64,000 bases of DNA, taken from the NCBI RefSeq assembly GCF_004684345.1, contig NZ_CP038469.1, forward strand, positions 2,170,001-2,234,000, written 5' to 3'. Position 1 is the stretch's first letter. Every line of letters starts with the position of its first letter. The translations under genes were made by a program, and so were the position numbers. This document shows, in pieces, positions 7,544-16,870 of the stretch. This stretch comes from Citrobacter tructae. Lineage in GTDB: Bacteria; Pseudomonadota; Gammaproteobacteria; Enterobacterales; Enterobacteriaceae. The notes beneath the pieces are model-generated. The model saw only the letters and a program-made list of their open reading frames with translations. It searched no databases and was not told where the DNA came from.

Positions 7544-9322
7544 TCAAGCGATAACAGAATCCTCAAGTGCGCTGGCCGCCAGCTCTTCGCCTGCCAGTTG
7601 CAGTTGATACATTTGCCAGTAGCGCCCTTGCGCCGCCAGTAATTGCTGGTGCGTACCGCGCTCAACCGCCTGCCCACGATGCAGCACCAGAATGGTATCG
7701 GCTTCCACAATCGTGGAGAGTCGATGAGCAATCACCACCAGCGTGGTGTGTTCGCGCACTGCCGCCAACGCCTGCTGAATGGCCTGCTCCGTGCCAGAGT
7801 CGATACTGGCGGTGGCTTCATCCAGAATCAGCACCTGCGGCGTTTCGACCAGAACCCGCGCCAGCGCCAGTAGCTGCTTCTGCCCCACAGATAAATTATT
7901 GCCCTGTTCGCCGAGTCGGGTATGAATCCCGTCACTCAGGCCGCGCGCCAGCTCAGCCAGTTGTACGGTCTCCAGCGCCTGCCACACCCGTTCCTCAGAA
8001 ATATCGCGACCCAGCGTGACGTTTGCCAGGAAGGTATCCGCCATCACCACCGGGTCCTGCTGCACCATCGCCACGCCCTGACGCAAGACGCCATGGCTCA
8101 GTGAGGAGAGCGGTCGCCCGTCAAGACGGATCTCCCCTTGCGTCAGCGGATAGTAGCCCATCATCAGGCTGGCGAGCGTACTCTTGCCGCTGCCGGTATG
8201 CCCGACCAACGCCACAAAACTGCGCGAAGGCACGGACAGACTGATATTTTGCAGCACCAGATTGTCATCACGATAAGCAAATGAAACGTTATCAACGTCG
8301 ATGTTGCCACTCTTCAACGGTTGGTCATCGTCACCGTAATGCTGACGCGGCCCATCCATCAGTTCGAAAACACGTTCACCGGCGACAACTGCCTGCTGCA
8401 ACATGGATTGTTGAGTCGTCAGCTCAATCAGCGGCTCGTTCAGACGCCCGAGGTAGCTGATAAACGCATACAGCACGCCAACCTCGATGGAGGTTCCAGA
8501 AGTCACGCTGAACAGCATCAGCAACCCGCAGAGGATCAGGGCGGAAAACAGGCTCAGCAGCGGACGCAGTAAAAAACCATCCAGTCGCAGGGTCTGCATG
8601 CGTGCCATATAGTGCGAACGGCTGGCCTCGCCCATGCGTTCCCCAAAGCGCGCCTGCTGGCGAAACTGTTGGATTACGCTCATACCGTTAATGACTTCGT
8701 TGAAACCATCGTTGATATCGGCCAGATAGGCGCGAACGCGGCGCACAATCGGCGTGCTGTAGCGCTGATAAATTATCATCACCACCATCACCGCCGGGAA
8801 TATGGCCATTGCCACCAGCGCCATACGCCATTCCAGGCTAAACATCGCCACCAGCATGGCACCAATTAATGCCGCACTGCGCAACACCGTCGCCACGACC
8901 GTTACATACAGGTCGCGAATTACTTCGGTATCGTTAGTTACTCGAGAGATAAGCTGCCCGACGGGCTGGGTGTCAAATTCGCTCAGCGGCTGGCGCAGCG
9001 CGGCATCCATGACATCCGTACGCAGTTGTTGCACCACGCCGACAGCAGCCTGGTTAAACAACAGCGACTGCGCGTAGTGCAAGCCTGCCGCCAGCAGTTG
9101 CAAACCGATATAAGCCGCGACCAGACCGGCCACCATCGCCAGCGGCAGATTGTTTTTCGCCACCATGTTATCGATAAAATAGCTGATCAGCAGCGGGCCA
9201 CTGACTTCTGCCGCCGCCGCCACCCACAGCATCACCACCGCAATAGCCAGTGGTTTTCGCCACGGTGAGCCATACCGCAACAGCCTTTTCAGGGTCGGCC
9301 ATAATTGACCAAAACTACGCAT
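7544..9322 (-). CDS. mdlB: ABC transporter, permease/ATPase half MdlB
   Basis: A 592-residue half-transporter: six membrane segments in residues 1-310, then an ABC ATPase with Walker A GHTGSGKST, Q-loop VQQDPV, signature LSVGQKQ and Walker B VLILDEATASID. It is the partner of MdlA in a heterodimeric exporter of multidrug/lipid type; the substrate is not established. The start at 9322 is chosen because it begins MRSFGQLWP, as in the family, and overlaps the mdlA stop by 8 bp, implying coupled translation. The longer in-frame reading into mdlA is not expected to be used. Confidence 0.95.
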   Translation of the reverse strand: MRSFGQLWPTLKRLLRYGSPWRKPLAIAVVMLWVAAAAEVSGPLLISYFIDNMVAKNNLPLAMVAGLVAAYIGLQLLAAGLHYAQSLLFNQAAVGVVQQLRTDVMDAALRQPLSEFDTQPVGQLISRVTNDTEVIRDLYVTVVATVLRSAALIGAMLVAMFSLEWRMALVAMAIFPAVMVVMIIYQRYSTPIVRRVRAYLADINDGFNEVINGMSVIQQFRQQARFGERMGEASRSHYMARMQTLRLDGFLLRPLLSLFSALILCGLLMLFSVTSGTSIEVGVLYAFISYLGRLNEPLIELTTQQSMLQQAVVAGERVFELMDGPRQHYGDDDQPLKSGNIDVDNVSFAYRDDNLVLQNISLSVPSRSFVALVGHTGSGKSTLASLMMGYYPLTQGEIRLDGRPLSSLSHGVLRQGVAMVQQDPVVMADTFLANVTLGRDISEERVWQALETVQLAELARGLSDGIHTRLGEQGNNLSVGQKQLLALARVLVETPQVLILDEATASIDSGTEQAIQQALAAVREHTTLVVIAHRLSTIVEADTILVLHRGQAVERGTHQQLLAAQGRYWQMYQLQLAGEELAASALEDSVIA

Positions 9323-11087
9323 TCGCCGCCTCCTTATTTGGCTCCGGGGCATCAGACAGCGCCGCTTCCAGTTGCTGATAGCGATACATATCGCGATACC
9401 AGCCGGGTTGCTGAACCAGCGCGTCATGCTCGCCACGCTGAGCAATATGCCCGTGCTGCATGACGATAATTTCGCTGGCTTCCGTCAGCGCCGACAAGCG
9501 GTGGGCGCTGATAATAACCGTTCTTCCCTCGCCCCACTGACGCAGGTTGTGCAAAATCTGGTGCTCAGTACGACCATCGACCGCCGACAACGCATCGTCC
9601 AGAATCAGAATCTCCGCATTAAGCAGCAGCGCGCGAGCAATAGAAATTCGTTGTTTTTGCCCACCCGAGAGCATCACGCCACGCTCACCCACTTCGGTGT
9701 CATAGCCTTGCGGAAGGCGTAAAATATCCTCATGCACGCTGGCGAGCCGCGCCACATGTTCAATTTCCGCCTGCGTGGCCTGCGGACGTCCAAGCGCAAT
9801 ATTGTTGGCAACCGTGTCTGAAAACAGGAACGGCGTCTGGCTAACAACCGCCAGCCGGCTGCGCCAGCTATCAAGCTGCAAACGCGTCAGCGGAATGTTA
9901 TGAAGGCGCACGTCGCCCTGGGTGATATCAAAGTGACGCTGGATCAGCGACAGAATGGTGCTTTTACCCGCGCCAGTCGGCCCGCAAATGCCCAGCATCT
10001 GCCCAGGCTTAAGCTGAAAGTTGACGTTTTCAAGCGTAGGGTGCGTCATCAGCGGGTAACTGAACTGGCGAATCGCGACCGCCAGTTCCCCACGACCTTC
10101 CGGCACCGGTTCCGTGCCATCATTGACCACAGGGGCTTCAGCGAGCATGGCGCGGATACGACTGTAAGCGGCACTGCCACGCTCAACGATATTAAACATC
10201 CACGCCAGCGCCAGCATCGGCCAAATCATCAGCCCGAGATACATCATAAAGCTGGTCAACTGACCGAGCGTCAGCGAACCGTGAACCACCATCCAACTGC
10301 CGCCGCCAATCGCCAGCAGGTTCGCCATGCCAATGGCGATATAAATGGTGGGGTCAAAACGGGCATCAATGCGCGCGACGCGCATATTTTTCTTGCCGGT
10401 ATCTTTGGCATCTGCAGCAAATAACGCCGACTGCCGGTCCTCCAGGCCAAAAGCTTTAATCATGCGAATGCTGGTCAGGCTCTCCTGGGTACGATCGTTA
10501 AGGCTGGAGAACGCCGCCTGCGCCAGCTTAAAGCGATTATGAAGCCGATCGCCGTAACGTTTTATCATCAACGCCATCACCGGCATCGGTAGCAGGGCAA
10601 ACAGCGTCAGTTGCCAGCTGATTTGCGTAGACATCACGATCAGCACGGCACAGCCCATCACCAGCGAGTCCACCAGCGTCAGCACGCCTTCCCCGGCGGC
10701 AAACACCACCCGGTCAACATCGTTGGTGGCGCGCGCCATCAGATCGCCCGTGCGATGGCGCAGATAAAACTCTGGATGTTGACGACTCAGTTGGCGGTAA
10801 TAATCTTCACGCAGCTCAACCGCCAGTTGGTAGGATGCGCCAAACAACAGCACGCGCCAGACGTAGCGCAGCAAATAGACCACTACCGCAATCAGGGCAA
10901 TCGTGCCGACCCACATCAACAGCCGTTCGGTGGTGAAGCGCTGAGCCGTCACGCCATCCACAATAATGCCGACCACTTTAGGCGGGATAAGCTGAAGGAT
11001 AGCGATGATGATAAGCAAGGCCACTGCCCCGAGGTAGCGACGCCACTCCCGGCGAAAATACCAGCTTAATTGAGCAAATAATCGCAC
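9315..11087 (-). CDS. mdlA: ABC transporter, permease/ATPase half MdlA
   Basis: A 590-residue half-transporter with an N-terminal six-helix membrane domain and a C-terminal ABC domain: Walker A GPTGAGKST, signature LSGGQKQR, Walker B ILILDDALSAVD. It starts with GTG at 11087, with AGGATAT upstream. It lies 44 bp after decR and overlaps mdlB, so decR-mdlA-mdlB looks like one operon. Both ABC sites seem competent, apart from Asp after the Walker B Asp in place of the usual Glu, which suggests an asymmetric ATP site in the heterodimer. Confidence 0.95.
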   Translation of the reverse strand: MRLFAQLSWYFRREWRRYLGAVALLIIIAILQLIPPKVVGIIVDGVTAQRFTTERLLMWVGTIALIAVVVYLLRYVWRVLLFGASYQLAVELREDYYRQLSRQHPEFYLRHRTGDLMARATNDVDRVVFAAGEGVLTLVDSLVMGCAVLIVMSTQISWQLTLFALLPMPVMALMIKRYGDRLHNRFKLAQAAFSSLNDRTQESLTSIRMIKAFGLEDRQSALFAADAKDTGKKNMRVARIDARFDPTIYIAIGMANLLAIGGGSWMVVHGSLTLGQLTSFMMYLGLMIWPMLALAWMFNIVERGSAAYSRIRAMLAEAPVVNDGTEPVPEGRGELAVAIRQFSYPLMTHPTLENVNFQLKPGQMLGICGPTGAGKSTILSLIQRHFDITQGDVRLHNIPLTRLQLDSWRSRLAVVSQTPFLFSDTVANNIALGRPQATQAEIEHVARLASVHEDILRLPQGYDTEVGERGVMLSGGQKQRISIARALLLNAEILILDDALSAVDGRTEHQILHNLRQWGEGRTVIISAHRLSALTEASEIIVMQHGHIAQRGEHDALVQQPGWYRDMYRYQQLEAALSDAPEPNKEAANA

Positions 11088-11131
11088 GCGTTATATCCTG
11101 ACATGGTTTCCGGCAATGAGCGCCGGGAGAA

Positions 11132-11590
11132 TTATTCAATAGGTAGAGCAGTTGTGTATTTAATCTGTTCCATCGCAAAGCTTGAGGTGACGTCCGACAG
11201 CCCCGGCACGCTGTTCACCAGCCGCTTGTAGAAGTCATCGTAGCGTTTCATATCGGCGACCTGAACCCGCATCAGATAGTCATACTCCCCGGCCATGCGC
11301 CAGAATCCCAGTACCTCCGGCATCCCGGTCACTTCGGTAACAAAGCGACAGTACCATTCGCTGCTGTGATGCTGCGTTTTGATCAGTACAAAGGCGGTTA
11401 AACCCAGCCCCAACTTTTCGGGATCCAGCAGCGCGACTTTGCCAAGCAGAATGCCATCATCCTCAAGCCGCTTGAGTCGTTTCCAGCAGGGAGTGGTTGT
11501 CAGATTAACGGCATCCGCGAGAGCCTGCAAAGAAAGGGTGCAATCCTGTTGCAGCAAGCTGAGCAGCTTGCGGTCAATTTTGTCTAACAT
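11132..11590 (-). CDS. decR: Lrp/AsnC-family cysteine-responsive regulator DecR (CyuR, YbaO)
   Basis: A 152-residue Lrp-family protein. An N-terminal helix-turn-helix (residues about 5-60, including LQALADAVNLTTTPCWKRLKR) is joined to a RAM ligand-binding/oligomerisation domain. In E. coli and Salmonella this protein senses cysteine and activates cysteine desulfhydrase genes. Here it is divergent from cdsH, its expected target, across 112 bp. The start at 11590 gives the family length; the open frame to 11746 would add an unsupported extension. Confidence 0.94.
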   Translation of the reverse strand: MLDKIDRKLLSLLQQDCTLSLQALADAVNLTTTPCWKRLKRLEDDGILLGKVALLDPEKLGLGLTAFVLIKTQHHSSEWYCRFVTEVTGMPEVLGFWRMAGEYDYLMRVQVADMKRYDDFYKRLVNSVPGLSDVTSSFAMEQIKYTTALPIE

Positions 11591-11635
11591 ATCCACTCCA
11601 CAGAGAAGAATTTTCTCCCTACATTCTATTTTAAA

Positions 11636-11659
11636 GGCTAAATGGCAACAATTTTTTCC
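11636..11659 (-). promoter_or_regulatory. Candidate DecR/CyuR operator
   Basis: The minus strand reads GGAAAAAATTGTTGCCATTT followed by AGCC. Its core GAAAAAATTGTTGCCATTT agrees closely with the reported CyuR box (GAAwAAATTGTxGxxATTT..., recalled from the literature). It lies 44 bp before the cdsH start and 46 bp from decR, so one site could serve both. A second palindrome, GAGAA-GAATT-TTCTC, is at 11603-11617. Confidence 0.65.
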
Positions 11660-11702
11660 GTGCTTTTCGCTAATCTGGGCACAAAATGACAAATGGATAT
11701 TA

Positions 11703-12758
11703 ATGATGAATAGCACCTGGGTTAAAAACGCCATCAATGAAATCAATGCGGATTATCAACGCTCCGCAGACACCCATCTTATCCGCCTGTCACTTCCGGC
11801 GTTCCCGGGTATTCAACTGTACCTGAAAGATGAAAGTACACATCCGACCGGCAGCCTGAAGCATCGACTGGCGCGTTCACTGTTCCTGTACGGGCTGTGC
11901 AATGGCTGGATCAAAGAAGGCACCACCATTATTGAGTCGTCTTCCGGCTCCACGGCGGTTTCTGAAGCCTATTTCGCCCGACTGCTGGGGCTGCCATTTA
12001 TCGCCGTCATGCCGTCCTGCACGGCAAAACGCAAAGTTGAGCAGATTGAGTTTTACGGCGGTCGCTGCCATTTCGTGGAAAGCGCCTGCGAAATTTATGC
12101 CGCTTCAGAACAGCTGGCATGTGAGCTCAACGGGCATTACATGGACCAGTTCACTTATGCCGAGCGCGCCACTGACTGGCGGGGCAACAACAATATTGCC
12201 GACAGTATTTTCCGCCAGATGTCATGCGAGCCAAATCCCGTTCCCCGCCATATTGTGATGAGCGCCGGAACCGGTGGCACGTCAGCAACGATCGGGCGCT
12301 ACATTCGCTGCCAGGGTTATGACACGCAACTGATGGTCGTTGATCCGGAAAACTCCGTTTTTCTGCCTTACTGGCAGGAGCGAGACGCAACATTACGCAG
12401 CCCGGTAGGCAGTAAAATCGAAGGTATCGGTCGTCCGCGCGTCGAGCCATCTTTCATTCCTGACGTGGTTGATGAAATGCTGCGCGTGTCGGATGCCGCC
12501 AGCGTCGCCACCGCGCACTGGCTGGAAACGCAGTTGGGCCGCAAAGTCGGCGCCTCAACCGGAACCAATATGTGGGGTACGCTGCAGCTTGCCGCCCGCA
12601 TGCGCGATGCCGGAGAAACAGGCTCGCTGGTGACGCTGCTGTGTGACAGCGGAGAACGTTACCTGGACACCTACTACAACCCGCAATGGGTTAGCGCACA
12701 GATCGGTGATTTAACACCGTGGAATGCAGAACTCGCCAAACTCCTGAATGTCCGTTAA
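11703..12758 (+). CDS. cdsH: PLP-dependent cysteine desulfhydrase CdsH
   Basis: A 351-residue fold-type II PLP enzyme of the cysteine synthase superfamily. The PLP lysine is in HPTGSLKHRLA, the phosphate-binding loop is SAGTGGTSATIG, and SSSGSTAVSEAYFARLLGLP follows the usual substrate loop. Its Salmonella relative degrades cysteine to pyruvate, sulfide and ammonia. Adjacent ATGs at 11703 and 11706 are both possible; the nearest ribosome-site-like GGA is at 11695. Divergence from decR supports a cysteine role. A cystathionine beta-synthase-like activity cannot be excluded from sequence alone. Confidence 0.85.
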   Translation: MMNSTWVKNAINEINADYQRSADTHLIRLSLPAFPGIQLYLKDESTHPTGSLKHRLARSLFLYGLCNGWIKEGTTIIESSSGSTAVSEAYFARLLGLPFIAVMPSCTAKRKVEQIEFYGGRCHFVESACEIYAASEQLACELNGHYMDQFTYAERATDWRGNNNIADSIFRQMSCEPNPVPRHIVMSAGTGGTSATIGRYIRCQGYDTQLMVVDPENSVFLPYWQERDATLRSPVGSKIEGIGRPRVEPSFIPDVVDEMLRVSDAASVATAHWLETQLGRKVGASTGTNMWGTLQLAARMRDAGETGSLVTLLCDSGERYLDTYYNPQWVSAQIGDLTPWNAELAKLLNVR

Positions 12759-12763
12759 GCGGG

Positions 12764-12794
12764 TAAAAAAAAGCCAGACCCAAAGGTCTGGCTT
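12764..12794 (-). terminator. cof intrinsic terminator
   Basis: A 10-bp perfect stem, AAGCCAGACC/GGTCTGGCTT with loop CAAA, is followed on the minus strand by eight T's. It lies just downstream of cof. On the plus strand the hairpin follows cdsH but has no T-run. Confidence 0.88.
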
Positions 12795-12809
12795 GCTGGA
12801 AGGGATCTC

Positions 12810-13628
12810 TCATTCGGGGGAATAAGGTAGATGCGGATTGTCCAGCCAATGCGTCAAAAAGTGAGAGACGGCCTGATTGCGGCAGTGCCCAATTACCGAT
12901 AAATGAGGCAGCGCGGCAATCAGTTGCGGCATGGCATTACCCATAATCAGACCGCGTCCAACGCTGCCCAGCATCTCGCGATCGTTCATAGCGTCACCAA
13001 ACGCCATGCACTCGGCCATTGAATAACCTAAGTGATCGCTCAATACCGCCAATGCGGAACCTTTGTTGCAACCCAACGGCAGTACTTCGAGGCAGTCCAC
13101 GGCGGAAAAACAGAGATTTGCCTGCTCGCCCAGCGCCTCGTTCAATTGAATACGCAAACGGATCAGATCTTCATGATCGCCGCAGAAGCAGATCTTCGTC
13201 ACCTGATGCGCAGGGATACGTTTCACATCCACTATCTGATAACGAAACCCGCTGTAGACATGTGCCTTGAGGATCGACGGGATCTCCTGGCCGGTGAACC
13301 AACCGTTGTCATTAAAAACATGCATGCTGGCCTGGGTATCCCACGCCTGATGCAAGACGATATCTGCAACCTCGGGAGCCAAATCCTGACGATGCAGTAC
13401 ATCGCCCTCCAGCGAGTGAATGCGCGTCCCGTTACCCGTTATTAAAAATGCGTCCAGCGAGATGGCCCCTAATATATGGCGCATTTCCAGCACATGACGA
13501 CCGGTAGCAAATGTCAGCGTGATGTCGCGTTCACGCAGGCGCGTCAGCGTCGAGAGCGTTTCATCACCTAAATGGTGATTCGGCATCAACAGAGTGCCAT
13601 CCATATCAAATGCAGCCAGACGAGCCAT
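12810..13628 (-). CDS. cof: HMP-PP phosphatase Cof (HAD type IIB)
   Basis: A 272-residue HAD phosphatase with motif I DMDGTLL (residues 7-13), motif II FATGR, the Lys of motif III, and motif IV FGDAMNDREML. In E. coli Cof hydrolyses the thiamin intermediate HMP-PP and other phosphates, including PLP. It is cytosolic. The start at 13628, with GGAG upstream, fits the family; an upstream in-frame GTG at 13640 is less likely. It is divergent from ybaE. Confidence 0.95.
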   Translation of the reverse strand: MARLAAFDMDGTLLMPNHHLGDETLSTLTRLRERDITLTFATGRHVLEMRHILGAISLDAFLITGNGTRIHSLEGDVLHRQDLAPEVADIVLHQAWDTQASMHVFNDNGWFTGQEIPSILKAHVYSGFRYQIVDVKRIPAHQVTKICFCGDHEDLIRLRIQLNEALGEQANLCFSAVDCLEVLPLGCNKGSALAVLSDHLGYSMAECMAFGDAMNDREMLGSVGRGLIMGNAMPQLIAALPHLSVIGHCRNQAVSHFLTHWLDNPHLPYSPE

Positions 13629-13726
13629 TTCTTTCTCCACACTGTGACGCGGTTAACTTGTGATTCAGTATCACCTGAGATATACGGAAGTAATAGTGAA
13701 TAGATAAAACAAATTGTTCCGGGTTT

Positions 13727-13855
13727 ATTACACATAATCATTCAAGTTGCATCGAGGCGGCAAGTGAATGAACACCCAGGAGCATACACTTCAGTATGTG
13801 ACTGGGGTGAATAAACGCAGCCAACAAAGAGGCAGCTTGAAGGATGAAGTGTATA
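13727..13855 (+). repeat. ERIC element running into the ybaE start
   Basis: About 129 bp match the enterobacterial repetitive intergenic consensus: the central inverted repeat CCCAGGAGCATACACTTCAG/TATGTGACTGGGGTG, then GCAGCCAAC, GCAGCTTGAAGGATGAAG and a terminal TATA. It is a sibling of the copy at 23916-24042. Its last base is the A of the ybaE ATG, so the ribosome site AGGA (13841-13844) lies inside the element. Confidence 0.9.
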
Positions 13856-15555
13856 TGAGATTGTTGAATCGCCTGAATCAGTACCAACGCCTCTGGCAGC
13901 CCTCGAACGGAGAACCGCAGTCGGTCACCGTCGGCGAACTGGCTGAACGCTGTTTCTGCAGCGAGCGCCATGTGCGAACGCTCCTGCGCCAGGCTCAGGA
14001 GGCAGGCTGGCTGGAATGGGAAGCCCGTTCAGGGCGTGGAAAACGGGGACAGCTACGCTTTTTGGTGACGCCCGATTCGTTACGCAACACGATGATGGAG
14101 CAAGCACTGCAAAAGGGAGAACAGCTTAGCGTGCTGGAACTGGCGCAGTTGGCACCCGGAGAGTTAAGAACGCTGCTACAGCCATTTATGGGCGGCCAGT
14201 GGCAAAACGATACGCCCACCCTGCGTATTCCCTATTACCGCCCACTTGATCCCCTTCGACCCGGCTTTCTCCCTGGTCGCGCCGAGCAGCATCTGGCCGG
14301 GCAGATCTTCTCTGGGCTGACCCGCTTTGACAGTACGACTCAACGCCCCTGCGGCGATTTGGCTCACCACTGGGATATTTCCGCCGACGGTCTACGCTGG
14401 GATTTCTATATTCGCTCCACGCTGCACTGGCATAATGGTGACGCGCTCAGCACCGCGCAGCTACATCAACGCCTGCAACTGCTGCTGGACCTGCCCGCAC
14501 TCAATAAGTTGTTTATCAGCGTGAAGTGTATTGAAGTGACACATCCTCAGTGCCTGACTTTTATTTTGCATCGACCCGATTTCTGGCTGGCACATCGCCT
14601 GGCAAGTTACAGCAGTCATCTGGCACACCCGGAACAGCCGCTCATCGGCACCGGTCCGTTTCGACTAACGCTGTTTACACCTGACCTGGTACGCATTGAG
14701 AGCCACGACCACTATCACCTTAGCCACCCGCTGCTGAAAGCCATTGAATTCTGGATAACACCGCAGCTTTTCGACCGGGATCTGGGTACCAGTTGCCGCC
14801 ATCCGGTGCAAATTGCGATTGGTAAACCCGAAGAACTGCCCATGCTAAGCCAGGTCAGTAGCGGGATCAGCCTCGGTTTTTGCTATCTCACGCTGAGGAA
14901 GAGCGCACGGCTGAACGCGCTACAGGCTCGTCGGTTGGTCAATATCATCCATCGCTCTTCCCTGCTGCAGACGCTTGAGGTAGAAGAAAATCTAATTACT
15001 CCGAGCAATGCGCTGCTACCAGGGTGGAGCATTCCGCGATGGGATGACCTGGATGAAGTGACTCTGCCGGAAAAACTGACGCTGGCCTACCACCTGCCAG
15101 TAGAACTGCACGTCATGGCTGAACAGCTTCGTCAGACGCTGGCGAAGCTCGGCTGCGAGTTAACGCTGATTTTTCATAATGCCAAGAACTGGGACGGTGA
15201 TCATCCTCTGGCCCAGGCCGATCTGATGATGGGTGACAGGCTGATTGGCGAGGCGCCAGAATATACGCTTGAACAGTGGTTGCGCTGCGATCAGCTCTGG
15301 CCGCACGTTCTGGATGCCCCGGCATTCTCTCATCTGCAGGCCACGCTGGATGCACTACAAATTCAGGCAGATGAGGACCATCGTCACTCGGCGTTACAGC
15401 AAGTTTTCGCCAGCCTGATGAATGACGCGACGCTGACGCCGCTGTTTAATTATCATTACCGCATTAGCGCCCCACCGGGCGTTAACGGCGTGCGACTTAA
15501 TCCCAGAGGCTGGTTTGAGTTCGCCGAAGCCTGGTTGCCACCACCTTCGTCGTGA
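13855..15555 (+). CDS. ybaE: SgrR-like transcriptional regulator / solute-binding domain protein YbaE
   Basis: A 566-residue SgrR-family protein. Residues 1-100 are a winged helix DNA-binding domain (ELAERCFCSERHVRTLLRQAQEAGW). The rest resembles an oligopeptide-type periplasmic binding protein (SBP bac 5) without a signal peptide, so it is cytosolic. In SgrR this layout senses a small sugar-phosphate-related ligand; the ligand and targets of YbaE are unknown. The start at 13855 (MRLLNRLNQYQ) matches E. coli YbaE; the frame stays open to 13768, but only through the ERIC element. Promoter and ribosome site must lie in or before the repeat. Confidence 0.9.
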   Translation: MRLLNRLNQYQRLWQPSNGEPQSVTVGELAERCFCSERHVRTLLRQAQEAGWLEWEARSGRGKRGQLRFLVTPDSLRNTMMEQALQKGEQLSVLELAQLAPGELRTLLQPFMGGQWQNDTPTLRIPYYRPLDPLRPGFLPGRAEQHLAGQIFSGLTRFDSTTQRPCGDLAHHWDISADGLRWDFYIRSTLHWHNGDALSTAQLHQRLQLLLDLPALNKLFISVKCIEVTHPQCLTFILHRPDFWLAHRLASYSSHLAHPEQPLIGTGPFRLTLFTPDLVRIESHDHYHLSHPLLKAIEFWITPQLFDRDLGTSCRHPVQIAIGKPEELPMLSQVSSGISLGFCYLTLRKSARLNALQARRLVNIIHRSSLLQTLEVEENLITPSNALLPGWSIPRWDDLDEVTLPEKLTLAYHLPVELHVMAEQLRQTLAKLGCELTLIFHNAKNWDGDHPLAQADLMMGDRLIGEAPEYTLEQWLRCDQLWPHVLDAPAFSHLQATLDALQIQADEDHRHSALQQVFASLMNDATLTPLFNYHYRISAPPGVNGVRLNPRGWFEFAEAWLPPPSS

Positions 15556-15619
15556 AGAAGCTGGTCGACGCCACGCCCAGGCGCTACCATAGGGTTTTCG
15601 TTATTTGTCAGGAAAAGCC

Positions 15620-16315
15620 ATGAAACGTGCCGTTGTCGTATTTAGTGGAGGTCAGGACTCCACCACCTGTCTGGCGCAAGCGCTGCATCAGTATGATGAA
15701 GTCCACTGCGTGACCTTTGATTATGGTCAACGCCATCGCGCTGAGATTGATGTCGCACGTGACCTGGCCTTAAAACTGGGCGCGCGTGCGCACAAGGTTC
15801 TCGATGTCACACTGCTTAGCGAACTGGCGGTCAGCAGCCTGACTCGCGATAACATTCCGGTACCGGATTACGAACCAGACGCTAATGGTATTCCCAACAC
15901 CTTTGTACCCGGGCGTAATATTCTGTTCTTAACACTGGCCGCGATTTACGCGTATCAGGTAAAAGCTGAAGCTGTCATTACTGGCGTTTGCGAAACTGAT
16001 TTCTCCGGTTATCCGGACTGTCGCGATGAGTTTGTCAAAGCACTGAATCATGCCGTTAATCTGGGTATGGCAAAAGATATCCGCTTTGAAACCCCGCTGA
16101 TGTGGATTGATAAAGCCGAAACCTGGGCGCTAGCCGACTACTGGGGCAAGCTGGACCTGGTTCGTGAAGAGACGCTGACCTGCTATAACGGTATCAAGGG
16201 CGACGGTTGTGGTCAGTGTGCCGCCTGTAACCTGCGCGCCAACGGCCTGAACCATTATCTGGCGGATAAACCGGCGGTCATGGCAGCCATGAAGCAGAAA
16301 ACCGGGTTAAAGTAG
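15620..16315 (+). CDS. queC: 7-cyano-7-deazaguanine synthase QueC
   Basis: A 231-residue enzyme that converts 7-carboxy-7-deazaguanine to preQ0 with ATP and ammonia, in the queuosine pathway. It has the PP-loop SGGQDSTTC at residues 9-17 and the zinc site near the end, CYNGIKGDGCGQCAAC, with four cysteines. AGGAAA precedes the ATG at 15620. queA and tgt, later steps of the same pathway, are also in this window (55.6-57.9 kb). Confidence 0.97.
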   Translation: MKRAVVVFSGGQDSTTCLAQALHQYDEVHCVTFDYGQRHRAEIDVARDLALKLGARAHKVLDVTLLSELAVSSLTRDNIPVPDYEPDANGIPNTFVPGRNILFLTLAAIYAYQVKAEAVITGVCETDFSGYPDCRDEFVKALNHAVNLGMAKDIRFETPLMWIDKAETWALADYWGKLDLVREETLTCYNGIKGDGCGQCAACNLRANGLNHYLADKPAVMAAMKQKTGLK

Positions 16316-16328
16316 TTTGATGCGTTGT

Positions 16329-16405
16329 GCCGGATGACAGTGCTTGCACCTTATCCGGCCGACAAAAAACATGCCCGTAGCCCTGATATGCGAAGCGCTA
16401 TCAGG
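16329..16405. repeat. REP pair (BIME) between queC and fadM
   Basis: Two adjacent palindromes: GCCGGATGACAG...TTATCCGGC (16329-16359) and CCTGATATGCG...GCTATCAGG (16382-16405). This is the mosaic arrangement of REP units seen between convergent enteric genes. Confidence 0.75.
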
Positions 16406-16415
16406 CAATCTTCGC

Positions 16416-16814
16416 TTACTTCACCATCTGCTCCAGTTTTTCCCGTAACTCCCCTTCCAACGGCAGTGCTTTTTGCGTTTTCAAATCAATACAGACGAAA
16501 GTAATCAACGCATCAGCAACGACCTGCCCTTCCGGCTCCAGTGTGATGGTCTGGTTTAATACGCCGCTTTTGCCATTTAGCTGTTGTACCTGGCTGGTTA
16601 TGGTCAGCAAATCACTCAGCACAGCAGGACGGCGGTAGTTGATATTAATGTTAACAACCACAAAGGCGATGTTGTGCGCGGTCATCCATTGAAAACTGTC
16701 ACTGTTTTCCAGGCCATCCCAACGGGCTTCTTCCAGAAACTCAAGATAGCGGGCATTGTTAACATGCTGATAGACATCAAGATGAAAACCACGGACTTTG
16801 ATTTGTGTTTGCAT
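16416..16814 (-). CDS. fadM: Long-chain acyl-CoA thioesterase FadM (YbaW)
   Basis: A 132-residue hotdog-fold thioesterase of the 4-hydroxybenzoyl-CoA thioesterase type. The conserved N-terminal motif, VYQHVNNARYLEFLEEARWD, carries the active-site aspartate region. In E. coli it removes unusual long-chain acyl-CoA esters arising in beta-oxidation of unsaturated fatty acids and belongs to the FadR regulon. A FadR-like site upstream (16871-16887) agrees. Confidence 0.95.
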   Translation of the reverse strand: MQTQIKVRGFHLDVYQHVNNARYLEFLEEARWDGLENSDSFQWMTAHNIAFVVVNININYRRPAVLSDLLTITSQVQQLNGKSGVLNQTITLEPEGQVVADALITFVCIDLKTQKALPLEGELREKLEQMVK

Positions 16815-16870
16815 AGCACAGGAACCTTAGTTTGTTTTTATAGGAATATACTTCAGGGTAGAAAGGTCAT

